A DNA stretch of 31,110 nucleotides from Schoenoplectus triqueter (taxonomy: Eukaryota > Streptophyta > Magnoliopsida > Poales > Cyperaceae): positions 1 to 31,110 of the forward strand of contig CAXKVV010001813.1 of NCBI GenBank assembly GCA_964058805.1, given 5' to 3'. Positions 1 to 14,703 of the stretch are shown here, piece by piece; positions within the stretch are counted from its first letter, which is position 1, and each line of letters opens with the position of its first letter. The notes beneath the pieces are model-generated. The model saw nothing but the letters and a program-made list of their open reading frames with translations, made no database searches and was not told the origin of the DNA. The translations under genes were made by a program, and so were the position numbers.

Positions 1-412
1 ACCTCATCCTATAATGATTACCATCTCATATAAATTCAGGAAGGATGAGTACATAGCAGTAGAGCAGCTCGCATAAGCATTCATAAATATTTTATTCTCA
101 TCTAGCACCACTGGTAATAAACCAATAAACCCCAACCCAACCAAAAAAATAATATATAAAAATAAAGTAAGGAAAGAGAAAAAGAAAACCAGACACATAA
201 AAAACAAAAGAAAGATTGTGCATCTGACTATAATTTGGTGAATTTTTGGCCAATTTTTTTCACTGATTTTTTCACTATGTGAATTCTTTTATGCAAAAAA
301 TTCTGATATTTTTTGCTTGTGTGTTAATTGCAACCCAAAATATAAGAATTACATCTAATCTTGGATGTTAATTGGTTTTTCCTTTTTTTTTCTTATTGGA
401 TGTTAATTGCAG
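1..412. other. intergenic, no supported gene
   Basis: AT-rich DNA. The short open frames here have no recognisable domain. The last bases (about 375-412) are pyrimidine-rich and end in TTGCAG, a good splice acceptor for the exon-like stretch that follows. The phrase TTGGATGTTAATTG occurs twice, near 361 and 397. Confidence 0.4.
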
Positions 413-571
413 CCCTGACAACATGCAATCTGCCATCAGGCCTTTCATCAATGGCATATCATGTACATTCATTTTTCAAATAGAAGGGCTCATCTATGAA
501 GATGTACCAATTAGGAAAGCTACTGGCACTGCAGTAAGGGAATTGGTAATTAGTCAACAAGGTTTAGAGGG
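413..571 (+). other. exon-like open stretch, unidentified protein fragment
   Basis: This 159-nt stretch looks like one internal coding exon. It follows a pyrimidine tract ending in TTGCAG and is followed at 572 by GTACGT, a good donor. It is open throughout, with a protein-like composition (for example SPDNMQSAIRPFING, YEDVPIRKATGTAVRELV). I do not recognise the family. I found no neighbouring exon that joins it in frame: the sequence after 572 is AT-rich and stop-filled. It may be a gene fragment carried by a transposon, the relic of a lost gene, or chance. The splice sites and composition are seen; that it is coding is inference. Confidence 0.3.
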
Positions 572-880
572 GTACGTGTTGAAATTAATTATTATTAATT
601 ACAATATGTATGGGCTTATATATAATAAATATATTATATAATGGACTGTCAAATTATACCCATAATGAAGTGATCAAATTCTGTATCGGGTTTATTATAT
701 GTCATGAGAAGTGGAACCTTTAATGTGTAGAATGCGTATTAATGACTTTATGATTTAGTGATGGTCTGAATTATATAAAGTCTGATAATAATACAATTAT
801 GCTATTGGTCCCTGGAGAACACAACTATAGACAACTTTCTGATTAAGCAGCGAACCCGTTAAGAGAGAATCTGGATCCAA
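572..880. other. intergenic, nothing recognised
   Basis: AT-rich sequence with no gene, RNA or repeat that I can support. Confidence 0.4.
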
Positions 881-1160
881 TATGGACCCATTAAGGTATA
901 ACTGCACTCTGTTATATGGACGTCCATATATATACAAGGATACAGTTGGTTTTGGGCATCTTTTCATTTCCCCACTTTCTGGCACCCTTTCATTTCCAAC
1001 AGATCCAGATCTCTCTCTCTTAACATTGTTCCAGAAGAGAAGAAACTGTCTGACGCCGGTCCTCTCAATCACTCCATCGGATTAGAGGAAGATCGCTGGA
1101 AGGCTAAAGGAGTCTGGTGATCAACGGGGTTGTGTCTCTCTGGAAGACTGAAAGCATGGA
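881..1160 (+). promoter_or_regulatory. possible promoter and leader of an unidentified transcript
   Basis: This stretch is less AT-rich than its surroundings. A TATA-like run (CATATATATACA, about 925-936) is followed by a pyrimidine-rich segment with CTCTCTCTCTT near 1011-1021, resembling the TATA box plus pyrimidine patch of plant core promoters. It is open on both strands for about 200 nt, but neither translation looks like a protein. The first ATG after it (1156) opens only a nine-codon frame. A non-coding or lost transcript is possible. Confidence 0.2.
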
Positions 1161-2890
1161 TCAAGATAACTTAATTTATGTTTAGAGTTCACTAGAGGAT
1201 CATGGCCATAACAGTAAAAATTCTAACAGTATGATCTTTGTGAATTTCTGATTTTCTTAGCTTATTTTTGGATCTTAATTTTAATACACTCCATGATAAA
1301 TTGAAGCTGAAGGTTATTCTATCCAAAATAAATTAAAGCTGTAGGTTATGTGCTTTCTACATAAAAAGAAAAAATAGAGAGAGAAAACAAAAATATGAGT
1401 ATTATATTTAACTTGATACATTTTCTGGGTATGGTGTTAATTCACCAGCATTATAAATTTCATGAACACTATTGAATTGGACAATGTCATATCATGAAAT
1501 TTCTTTTGATGTTATTTTATGTGCTAGAATTCTATAATATTTTAGGCATTGTATGCAAAACTTTATTGTTTTAACTTTTAAGTTTTATTTGATTGGACTT
1601 GAGAATCTAAAATTTCAATTAGATGCATGGTTGAGAAAATTAATCAAGACTTCTATCTCTATGTGCAGTTTAGTGGAAATAAAGCACTGTATGCTTCATG
1701 TTAGAATTTGAAGGTTATAATAGCATGCAAATGATAGCATCTCGAGGAAAGGGAAATTAGAATTGCTGAGAAAAAAATGAAATCTGGTGAGCTTTTCCGA
1801 AGACCAGTCAACTTTGCTAGAATTTCTTAATATATAACCAAGAAGTTCTTGTGGTAATATTCTCAAGAAGTTGATTCTTATCTAATCAAATGTTCCATAA
1901 GTGCATGTTTCAACTACTCTCAAACTAATCATATTCTAATTTCATATGTTATTTTAGTATCATTATTTAGTTAGTTGCTTATTTTTGGAGTTCCATTTCT
2001 AAGATAGCAATGTGTTGTTGTAAAGGTTCTTATGAAGATTTTTATTTTGAATGCTATTTTAATATGTTTATTTGTTGGTTTAATGAACCTGAGTGTATGT
2101 TTTTCTTTTTGGTCCTCTGATTTGCATGTTATGGAGAGATTGAACATAGAATACGGAATTTGTTTTGTTTTCAAATTCTTGCTTGTTTGAAAGTCCGTGA
2201 AGACAAAAAAGTTAAAAGGGCTTTGCTGCATACCGAAAAATGATGTGGTTAATAAGAGTTTAAATGAATTTTGTCAGAGCATGGAAAGAACGCAAATGGT
2301 TGTCCAAAAGTTGAGATAATTATTTCAAAAATAAGACATTTCGAGATAATTATCTGTGCAGGCTGCAACTTGTGCTCAGTGATTTCAGCGATATTATTAA
2401 TCTATGAAAACGAAAAAGGTAAGCTTTGAGTGCAGACATGTATGTTCTTCGATGTAAAAGTAGAATTTGGAAGCACGTGCAACAATAGTATTAAGTTGAT
2501 AATAGTTAAAAAAATATATATAATATAATGTATAGCATGATTATATTAGGTGTTTTAGAACTTTAGCTGGCTTGCAAAATGAAGGCGAGTGCCATTTTCA
2601 CAAGTAACAAATATAGCAACTAGCATATAAGCTGAAATTATGCAATTTTTATATTCAATTATGCAGATGCATTTATTATTTTTAAGTTCAGTTATACAAA
2701 TTAATTGTCAAGTAAATATATTACATGCAATTAAAATTATTTAATGTATTTTTTTGCATGATTAAGTTTTTATTATTTTCTTTTAATCACGTTTTGTTCC
2801 TTAATATTATTATTAGTTCTATCAGATTAAACTATTAACTACACTAAACTATTATCAATTATTATTCATATTATTTTATAAATTTATAGA
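1161..2890. other. intergenic, probably partly transposon interior
   Basis: There are no credible open frames. One short stretch (about 2362-2418) has a CAG acceptor in front and GTAAGC behind it but contains stops, so at best it is a non-coding exon. The rightmost part leads into the Helitron-like end at 2891-2924 and may be the interior of that element. I could not place its left end. Confidence 0.3.
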
Positions 2891-2924
2891 CCCGCCTCGC
2901 AGCGTGGCGCGGACAGCTTACTAG
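2891..2924 (+). mobile_element. Helitron-like 3' terminus
   Basis: A sudden GC-rich block in AT-rich DNA (CCCGCCTCGCAGCGTGGCGC, continuing GG) forms an imperfect hairpin whose outer stem is CCGC/GCGG. About ten bases later comes CTAG, followed by T. Plant Helitrons end in a short GC-rich hairpin about 10-12 nt before CTRR and insert between A and T, so this matches the 3' end signature. The matching 5' end (TC after A) cannot be fixed by eye, so the length and any captured genes are unknown. Confidence 0.55.
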
Positions 2925-2925
2925 T

Positions 2926-4095
2926 AAATACAAACGAGTAATCTTCATCTCGTTCATGGTTACAATAAAAAAATCATTGCAGAAACTGATTTCTCTGGTT
3001 GTAACCATAGTATCTTCTTGTCTGATAAGTGGGGCTCTTTATTCAGTTAGTCAATTAAAATTTAACCCCTTCAACTCTGGTTCAAATTATAATTTAGGAT
3101 TTTTTTAGGACAAAATATTAATTTCTCCTCTTCTTCTTTCTCCAACCATCATTTTTGAAATTTTCTCTCTCATTTTTCATAGCATAAGCTATTTTTAAGA
3201 TTCAATTCGACATCAGATCTACAACAAATTTTGTTTAGCATCATCTTCTCATCACCATTATAAGTTTTATTTTTGTATTTCATTATTATTTTTGATGTAA
3301 AATTGAAAAAAAAATATATTCATTAAGGTTTTGGTTTTTTCTATGATCAGAACTATGAATGCATTACTGATCAACATGTACTATGAATGTGAGATATTGA
3401 ACACACCAATATGTATCAGTTACTATGATACTTTATGAGGATTATTCGAATTCAACATTAAGAATCGCACAATTGAGAACTCCCGGTTTGAAAAATAAAA
3501 CAGAACTGAAGGTACAAGAAGCGATCAATTTATATATACTTATAAAAAATTTGAATAACAGACGTGAGACTAAAAAAATGGATATGCAAATTGACTTATT
3601 TGAGTAAAAAAATTTGTTCTGACCCTAATCCATGTTAAAAGTTCAGACCAGGTCAATTTAGGTCAACCCGAGTAAAAAAAGGGACTGCAACATTTGCAAA
3701 GATTCTCTGATGTGGAGATTTCCACGGACGGCTAGTTTTAATTATAATGATGGTAGAGAAGTCTAAACTGAATTATTTATTATTGTTGAATCTGTTGATT
3801 GAAGATCGGATGAATCACAGCCAAAAATCGTCAAACTCTGCAAAGAACTCTATGTGGACATTTTATTTCAAGTAACAAGTACCTGAACCTTGATACGGCG
3901 TGTAAAAAACTGACAAATCATTGTAAGTTATTCGGGTTTTTTTTCTATTTTTTTTTTAATTTGTTGTAAATCATGCTTTACAGACATTTGTTATTTTCTC
4001 CGTTCTCTGGCTTATTTGATCGAGGCGGGTGTCGGTGACCTAGGTACATACAGAATGTGGAGGACATGGCCGACAGGCCGTCACAGACCATGCAA
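2926..4095. other. intergenic, nothing recognised
   Basis: AT-rich, with scattered short open frames (one at 3425-3607, 60 codons) that show no domain. I see no RNA gene or transposon end that I would defend. Confidence 0.4.
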
Positions 4096-4167
4096 TAATT
4101 TCTACATTTTTAATTAATTAATTAATTTTAATTTCTACATTTTTAATTAATTAATTAATTTTAATTT
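4096..4167. repeat. 33-bp tandem duplication, 2.2 copies
   Basis: The unit starts TAATTTCTACATTTTTAATT and continues with ATTAA repeats. Identical copies begin at 4096 and 4129, and the first bases of a third begin at 4162. It lies about 275 bp upstream of the kinase start codon, so it may be in or near that promoter. Confidence 0.9.
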
Positions 4168-4332
4168 TAGAAATAAACATGCATTTCTAATTTTCTAGGG
4201 GCCTAAATGAAAGTTCCGGAAGAATTAAAGAACCAAAAGACTGTTTGTTATATTCACCGTTTCTATTTTCTCGTCATCGACATCCATGTCTTCCCCAACC
4301 AATTCAAAAAAGAAAAATAAATAAACCATTAA

Positions 4333-7613
<3,281 letters not shown>

Positions 7614-7960
7614 AACTACAATCTTGATCTCAGATATTGTGCATCTATGATAACAAAGAAATGACTGGCATGCAGGTATGTTGTTTGATTAGTCCATAAC
7701 AGGATCTTCAATTTTGCGGAGAACCAACAATGTGAGAAAGAACCTTCCACTTTAGAAACAATATATATACATGCTTGTGATTCAGTTTTCCTCCTTTTTT
7801 TCCTTTTTTAAAATTTACAAATCTTCACTTTTGGCTCAGAAATGAGATTGAATACACCGGGTAAAAATATTTTCACTTTTATTTTTAACTTTTCTTTTTG
7901 GGACATGGAATTCTTTTGTGCGCAACTGTGTATCATACCACAAAAAATATTTTTTTCATT
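7614..7960 (+). other. probable 3' UTR of the SRPK gene
   Basis: This is the sequence after the TAG stop; it turns AT- and T-rich, with several AATAAA-like but no perfect polyadenylation signals. The cleavage site cannot be placed by eye. Confidence 0.4.
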
Positions 7961-8206
7961 ATTTGATGTACAATTTCTTTTGAAGAACTTTATGTGAAGA
8001 TCAGCCTAAATTTGAATATTCTCACTAGTAACTAGTCATCATATTATCAGATGTCCGCTAGCGTTTTCTATTTGTTATGATGCACGTGCAATTTTTTTCT
8101 GTGCTGTAAGTAATGTGAATCACATGTAAAGTTAAATAAATATATACAACTTTCGTACTTAATTCAATTTATTTTGATCAATGCTTAATTCTGATTTGTA
8201 AATTTA

Positions 8207-8817
8207 CGGTGGGGATCGGTTGACAATGGATTATCTATTGGTTATCTTGATAAATTGATGTTTAAATAAATATAAAGAAAATCTAAAAAATGGAAAAAGT
8301 TTATCGATACATTCTTTTATCTATAGATTAATAGTTATTCAAATTTTATGTAATTTTATTATCATTTGATAGTTAATCAATTATCGTTAAATTAGAATTG
8401 TTATAAATTATGTGAAAATTTGATGGTACTTGATGGACTATCAAATGATAATAAAATTGTATAAAAATTTGGTTGTCTATCAATCTATAGGTAGTTTGAT
8501 AACTTTAAAAATGGATGTTTAAATAAATTTAAAGAAAATCTAAAAAAAATATAGATACGCTCTTTTACCTGTAGATTGGTGGTTATTTAAATTTTATGTA
8601 ATTTTATTATCGTTTGATAGTTCATCATCATCATTAAAGTAAAATCGTTATAAATTATATGAAAATTTGATGATCCTTGATAACATTAAATGATAATAAA
8701 ATTGTATGAAATTTGAGTAAAATAATATATCTATAAAAAAATTAAAATTTTTATATTTATTTAAATATGCATTGTCAAGTTTATGAAGATAACTTATTTT
8801 CAACCGATTCCTTCTCG
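8207..8817. mobile_element. inverted-repeat (MITE-like) element with 8-9 bp target duplication
   Basis: The ends are inverted copies: CGGTGGGGATCGGTTGACAA on the left matches, reversed, CAACCGATTCCTTCTCG on the right. Similarity continues inward for about 60 bp (TTAAATAAATATAAA). The flanks carry the direct repeat TAAATTTA (8199-8206 and 8818-8825), or nine bases if the preceding G is counted. That length fits hAT (8) or Mutator-like (9) elements. There is no open frame, so it is non-autonomous. The interior holds a tandem duplication of about 253 bp (starts near 8260 and 8513), and each copy has an internal foldback around TTTTATTATCATTTGATAGT. Confidence 0.8.
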
Positions 8818-8825
8818 TAAATTTA

Positions 8826-10301
8826 TATATGTTTCATTGTTGCAAAAAAGAAAGTGTTTTTCCCGAGAAGGGCCAACAAGTAATTAATTATTAGACAGCT
8901 AACTAATAAGATTTTTGTGATAATTTGGAATTTATATTACTCTATATAAGAATGATCATCACTATTCACAGAAAAAGAAAAAAAAATACCTATTTGAGAA
9001 CATAGCATACAACCTTCTTTATCCCAAGCAGGACAGAGAATGTCTAGATTAGACATTAAGGTATGTTGCTAAAATGTTCATTTCTAAACAGATTATGTTT
9101 CCTTCTTTATCCTAATTCGGATAATGTTTTCTTCTTTTAGATCCAATTTTGTTAATTTAAAATTTATAAATTATTGAAGTTCAAAAATATCATTTGGTAC
9201 TCGTTCTTCCAACTCTTCTCCGTTTGAAATGAATAGCAAATTTATGATTTTTTTTTAATTTGATATTATTCTATTATGAAACATAAAAAAGTATGAGGCT
9301 CCAAAATCTATCATCCAATTAGACAAAATAAATTAACAAAATAGCTCACCTTCATTTTCTACCTGTTTGCAGTTACAATGCGTAAAGTTAGGTTCTCTAA
9401 ATACATAATGTTTATCCAAAAGCGAATTGAAGATAAGAAAAAACTAATTCCAGATAGAAGCATATGATGAGGAAAAATGAATATATAAGAAGACAGAATA
9501 GGAGCAAATAAAATTATGTTATTTGCCGAATTAAACAAAATTGGCAGCTAATTTGAAATTTTCAGTTTAGCAAATGTTCACCAAAAGATATGTTGATGAT
9601 TTGTTTACTTACTCCGATGAGTTGGCTGACACAATTATTCTAAACACTAATTGGATTTGCAATTAATATGCACAAATGTATTTTTGTTTCAGAAGTCACT
9701 TCTATTATACGACAACAAAATTTGTACAACAATTATAGAGTCTGCCCAAATTAATTATTAAAATATTAATAAGTAATTTACAAATCTAAAGTTTGCTTTA
9801 CATAAATTATGCTTCTGCAATTATCTTCATTCCTTTCAGTCAATCATCTTTATTTCCTACAATCATAGAAAGTTTCGCTTCTGCAATTTACAAATATAAT
9901 TCTTTTTTCTATTTATAAGAAAGTTGGTTCATTTTTTCTAACTTTATATATCTATATAATCATTCAACCAAATTTCAAAGTTATGATATCACATATTGAG
10001 ATGATTGACTTAGCAATTACACCAAAAACTCCTTTTACATATATAATGAAAGTGGAATGACAAGTTGACCAGCGTCATGCTTCTATTAAAAGCTAAATAA
10101 TCGCAATCCATGAAGAAAGAAAAATGTTGACATAACTTGGAAGTTACAATTCATAATCGAGGTGAATGATGTCCTAACATCATTACAAAATCATAAACAA
10201 AGTTCTCTCTTATTGGCAAGATCATAAAAAAAAACTTTACACTTTAGAGGCCACTGGATCTAACTTTTACTAAAGTTCCGAAAAAGTTTTGGACTCCAAG
10301 T
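8826..10301. other. AT-rich intergenic, no gene seen
   Basis: No frame longer than about 60 codons and no splice-site-bounded coding stretch. GCTTCTGCAATT occurs twice near 9810 and 9880. No transposon ends were recognised. Confidence 0.4.
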
Positions 10302-10942
10302 GGGTGTAAACGGATGGAAACAGAAAGATAATGGTTCATATTTATATCAGTTATAATTTTTTAGATATGAATTTAAATACGGATAGTCTGGATATAGATA
10401 TGAATAAAATGTTCGATAGATATTCAGATATGGATCAGATATCGGATGGATATAAATATAAATATGGATATATTTTGAATATTAAACAATATCATATGTA
10501 TTATTAAAAAATAATTATATATTTTTTTGATAGAATCATTAATTATAAAAAATATATAAAAAGTTAAATAATAATTACTATTATATTAACGGTTTAAAAA
10601 TGTATGAATGAATTATAAAAAAAATATGATACGTTAATACAAATTGTATATAAAATAAATTAGATTTATAATATACACTAAAAATCTAATAAAAAATTTC
10701 AGATACTTATTCGGATAAAATTGGATAATATCATATCTGATACCTTCAAATAGTATCGGATATTGATGAATAATAGCTAAATGGTTGGATATGGATAGAT
10801 AATAGCAAAATCGTATTCTTATCCATAAAAAAAAAATTGGATACAAATATCTCCGGATACAGATACGGATTAGATATTTTTTACTATTTCTCAAATCAAA
10901 TCACGAATAAAATCAGATATTATCTGATCCGTTAACACCCCC
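10302..10942. mobile_element. non-autonomous inverted-repeat element rich in GGATA motifs
   Basis: The left end GGGTGTAAACGGAT (10302-10315) is matched by the right end ATCCGTTAACACCC (10927-10940), an inverted pair with one difference. Between them, motifs such as GGATATGGATA and TCGGATGGATA recur, on both strands towards the two ends. GGGGTGTTAACGGAT-type termini are common in plant non-autonomous DNA elements. A target duplication is not clear, so the superfamily is left open. The minus-strand frame at 10634-10894 lies inside and is translated repeat. Confidence 0.65.
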
Positions 10943-10983
10943 AACTTCATGCCTCCACTCCAATGATACATGAATATATATAT

Positions 10984-11379
10984 ACTATTATGAAAATATT
11001 TGCATTTCAACAGATATTCAAACACATCAAAAAATATATTTTAAAATCTTAAAAATTTCAATTTATGGTTTTCATTAAATTTTTCATATGAAAAGCTTGT
11101 GGAATACAAAAATTTAGAGCATTTTTAGTTTTTTAAGTTACTTTTTTGAATTTTTGAAAAAACAACCTTAAAAAATAATAAATATTCAATGTTTGTGTTG
11201 TTTTTTTTTAATTCAAAAAAGTGACTTACAAAATTCAAAATGCTCTAAATTTTTGTATCCTACAAGATTTTCATGTGAAGAATTTAACAGAAATCATAAA
11301 TTAAAATTTTTGAGATTTAAAAATATATTTTTTGATGTGTTTGCATATCGACTGAAATGCTAACGTTTTCACAATAGTC
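10984..11379. mobile_element. foldback element A (inverted arms of about 170 bp)
   Basis: The left arm (from ACTATTATGAAAATATTTGC) and right arm (ending ACGTTTTCACAATAGT) are near-reverse complements, including CACATCAAAAAATATATTTT on the left against AAAATATATTTTTTGATGTG on the right. The centre near 11160-11210 is AT-rich. It has no open frame. The arms are clearly related to those of element B at 11470-11879 (shared CTTGTGG.ATACAAAA and TTTAGAG.ATTTT), so both belong to one family. Confidence 0.8.
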
Positions 11380-11385
11380 TATCTC

Positions 11386-11386
11386 T

Positions 11387-11470
<84 letters not shown>
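11386..11470. repeat. (TC)n(TA)n(GA)n palindromic microsatellite
   Basis: A TC run, then TA repeats, then a GA run. The TC and GA blocks are reverse complements, so the tract can fold into one long hairpin with the TA block at its tip. It separates two related foldback elements. Confidence 0.95.
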
Positions 11471-11471
<1 letters not shown>

Positions 11472-11879
11472 TAAAGCTAATACGCTCCTAGGAGCATGAA
11501 GCTCTTCCGTGATTCTAACTCAAAAAATATAATAAAGGATCTTCAAATTTTGATTTATCACTCTCATTAAATTCTTCATATATTGAAATCTTGTGGGGTA
11601 CAAAATTTAGAGTATTTTGAGTTTTCTAAGTCGCTCTTTTTAGTTTTTGAAAATAATGTACAAATATTGAATATTTTATTATTAGTTTTGGAGTTGATTT
11701 TCAAAAATTAAAAAGAATGACTTAAAACTCGAAACACTCCAAATTTTTGTACCCCACAAGATTTCAATATAAAGAATTTAATGAGAGTGATAAATTAAAA
11801 TTTAAAGATCATTTGATATATTTTTTTGAGCTAGGATCACGGAGGGGCTCCGTGTTCCTAGGAGCACGCTAGATTTACT
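11470..11879. mobile_element. foldback element B with subterminal GCTCCTAGGAGC palindrome
   Basis: The left end AGTAAAGCTAATACGCTCCT (from 11470) and right end AGGAGCACGCTAGATTTACT (to 11879) are inverted copies, and the match continues for most of the 410 bp with a short centre. Just inside each end lies a palindrome: GCTCCTAGGAGC on the left, TCCTAGGA with GTG/CAC on the right. A second small hairpin follows (CACGGAGGGGCTCCGTG on the right, decayed on the left). There is no open frame. Relation to element A is seen in the arms. Confidence 0.85.
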
Positions 11880-13400
11880 ATATATATTAATATTATAAAA
11901 AATGATTGTTAAAATAAAATACTAAATATTGGTGTTAAATAATTATCTATTATAATAAATTACATATTAAAATATATATTATTACATATTTTGAATTAGA
12001 CGGAACCATTATTTACTAAAGTGAGGTAATTATTGTTATAATAAATTAACAACAAAGATTGAAATGACGAGAAAAATATCTGACGCAATTAGTCATGTGA
12101 CTTTGTAATAATACTTGTTTATTTTATAATTTTACTATTATGATTGATCTACTATATATTAACATGAATATATTATATTCATAATCATGAATCTTTATTT
12201 AATAATATAATTTCATAAAAGTAGTTTATTTTTATAAAATCTTTATTGTTATGTTTGAATTGATATATATTAACATGAATTTATTTTATAAATCGATTAT
12301 AAAGACTCTTAAATTTTTTTAATAAAAATTAATTCATTACTTAATAAAAGATAAATTAAAATATGATATTTTTCTGAACAAGGTTGTACAGTTAGATAGT
12401 TTTTTTTTTATAAAAATATTTAATAATTGATATACAATTTTTTTAAATATTATATTAATTGATATAAAAAAAAATTAGCAAACAGAACGAACGAAGACTA
12501 TACATAGATACCGATGATAAAACCAGCTACCCGACTCGTCCGACTGCGAGAGATGACCAATATGGAAACTCCTATGCAACAACGTATACTGTTATATACT
12601 TATATTCTACCCCTCGTTTACATTTTGATTATTGTTTTGACGGAGAAGAAAAAAATATATTGCATTTAGGATTCTGGACTTTAAAGCCCAATAATTGTTA
12701 ATCTAAAGCCTTCCTATTCCATTTCTCTTCAAGTATCTCCAATTTCAGACTACGAATCATGGCCCATTAGTCACAGATTAGGCGATGCGACTTGTTACCG
12801 GAGAAATTATTCAATAATAATTAATAATTAATAAAGAGAAAAGTTATTTATATCCCAATTTCTATACCTCATTCTATATCTCAACTATCTTAATCAATTT
12901 AATTACTTTTTAACTGTTATTTAATTTAGATTTGAAAGAAAAATAAAAAAAACACGGGTCACGTACTTGACCCGTTTGAATCAAACCTCCAATGATATCT
13001 CCCTCATTTTTGAGAGTTACCCTTCATATTATATATCGTTAGAAAATTAGCGATCAGGAGAACACAATGAGCTAAATTACACATAAAATGGATCAACGAT
13101 TTGGGAGAAATCAAGGAAGAAAGTATCTCGGTTAGAAATTTGATTGGAACGATTTAGTGCGGGTGAATCTCAATCGATTAATTAATTTTTTTTATATCAA
13201 AGAGATGATATGTGAAGTTTTAGAAAAATGCTATAATATTCTAAATGTTTCGATCACTATTTCGCTTCTCATGCACACAGAGAATGTGTTGAAACTCATA
13301 TTTTGAAGTTCGATTGATCAAGAAGTGAAACTAGATTAATTTCTGGAAGTAAGAAGATAAAATTTGAGTATTCATTCGAATGAATTGGTTAAGAGATAGA
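11880..13400. other. very AT-rich intergenic DNA, no gene
   Basis: Stop-filled in all frames, with no splice-bounded coding stretch. The only distinct structure is a perfect hairpin at 12954-12975 (ACGGGTCA, six-base loop, TGACCCGT) in a less AT-rich patch (about 12930-13160) that may be an unidentified transposon remnant. Confidence 0.45.
12954..12975. repeat. 8-bp perfect inverted repeat (hairpin)
   Basis: ACGGGTCA and TGACCCGT, with CGTACT between. It is not followed by a T run on either strand, and no transcript is evident. The role is unknown. Confidence 0.7.
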
Positions 13401-13590
13401 ATAGAACACACGAAAGATATTTTATTACACTAAATATATGTGCGTCAGACTTAGTATAATAGATATGAAGACTTAATTGTACTAGATATAAAGTATTATT
13501 ATCTAAATTATAAAGACTTGATCATAATATTGAGAATTGAGATTGAAGAAACTTCAACACAAAATTAATAGAGACTATATTATTTATACT

Positions 13591-13770
13591 AATGAAAATT
13601 AAGACTAAACTATGAATTATATTTTGAACAATATAATAATATAAAATTTAGTCAGTAAATGTACACAATATATTGAAGTGTGTATATAATATATATTTAG
13701 ATTGATTTGTAATAGTGAAAATTAAGACTAAACTACAAATTATATTTTGAATGATACATTAAGATGTATT
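13591..13770. repeat. two-copy tandem repeat, about 123-bp spacing
   Basis: GAAAATTAAGACTAAACT begins at 13594 and again at 13717. Both copies continue with an AATTATATTTTGAA block. It lies in AT-rich DNA where TTAAGACTT-like phrases keep recurring, so it may belong with the array at 14704-15285. Confidence 0.7.
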
Positions 13771-14703
13771 ATGGTAGATATTAAGATTTATTTGTATTAA
13801 ATATTAAATTTATTTTTATCATCATTATTTTAAAAATATTATTTTGTGTTACATATCTATTATATATTGTTGATAATATTATGACTTAATGATATAAGAT
13901 ATAAAAATATTTTTTATTATTTATTTATATTATTTTTTATAAATATAAATTAAAAGGTCTTGATATGTTGAAAAAATACTAAATATAAATTTATCAATTG
14001 TAAGACCTTAGTTAAGATAATAAGAATATCTATATTCAGAAAATATTATGAAATTTTAAATATTTTAAAGTTAAATATGACTTATTAATCAGTATTAAGA
14101 ATTTAATTATTTAGTTTTAAAGCGAGAACAATTATGTATAAAGATTTGACTCTATGAGTGTTTGATAAATATTTTTTGAATTATATATTATTCAAAGTTA
14201 AAAGTAAGATTTATGTTAATATATATTAAGATATTTGATGAATGATCTTATTATAATAATAAAATTTAAGACTTTATTTATGAGATTTTATATCAAATAT
14301 ACATTACGTAAAAAATATTATTTTAGGTAAAGTTCGTTAAGACTTCATTTCTTAGTTGTTACATTAGATATAAAGATTTAATTTAAATAATGTTCAATAA
14401 ATATTCGAGGTTTTTATATCTTTTAAAACTTATAGTATTATGTATTAAGACATCATATAAAAACTCTTAAGACTCTAAATATTAGATATTAAAATTTTTA
14501 TATCATCCATATAATGATCTAGAGAGTTTCAAAAGAATTGTTATTGTTTAGTGAGTATTTTAACTCCATCGGGTGGTTGTTTTTACCTTTGTGTAACAAC
14601 GGATATTATAGCTTTATTGTTATCGGCTTATCCAAGATAGAAAATTTAATTTTATAGTTTTCTTTGATATTTAAATAAGAGAGTAAATAATTATTGTTGA
14701 CTT

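Noticed and set aside
797..1072. Minus-strand open frame of 91 codons overlapping a plus-strand frame
   Set aside because: The composition is not protein-like, there is no domain, and no splice partners were found. The low stop density follows from the higher GC content.
2240..2420. Possible C/D box snoRNA (ATGATGT near 2241)
   Set aside because: No D box (CTGA) at a suitable distance and no closing stem.
3425..3607. 60-codon plus-strand frame
   Set aside because: Charged but no recognisable family, no promoter or splice context, and a length expected by chance.
10634..10894. 86-codon minus-strand frame
   Set aside because: Lies wholly inside the GGATA-rich inverted-repeat element and is translated repeat.
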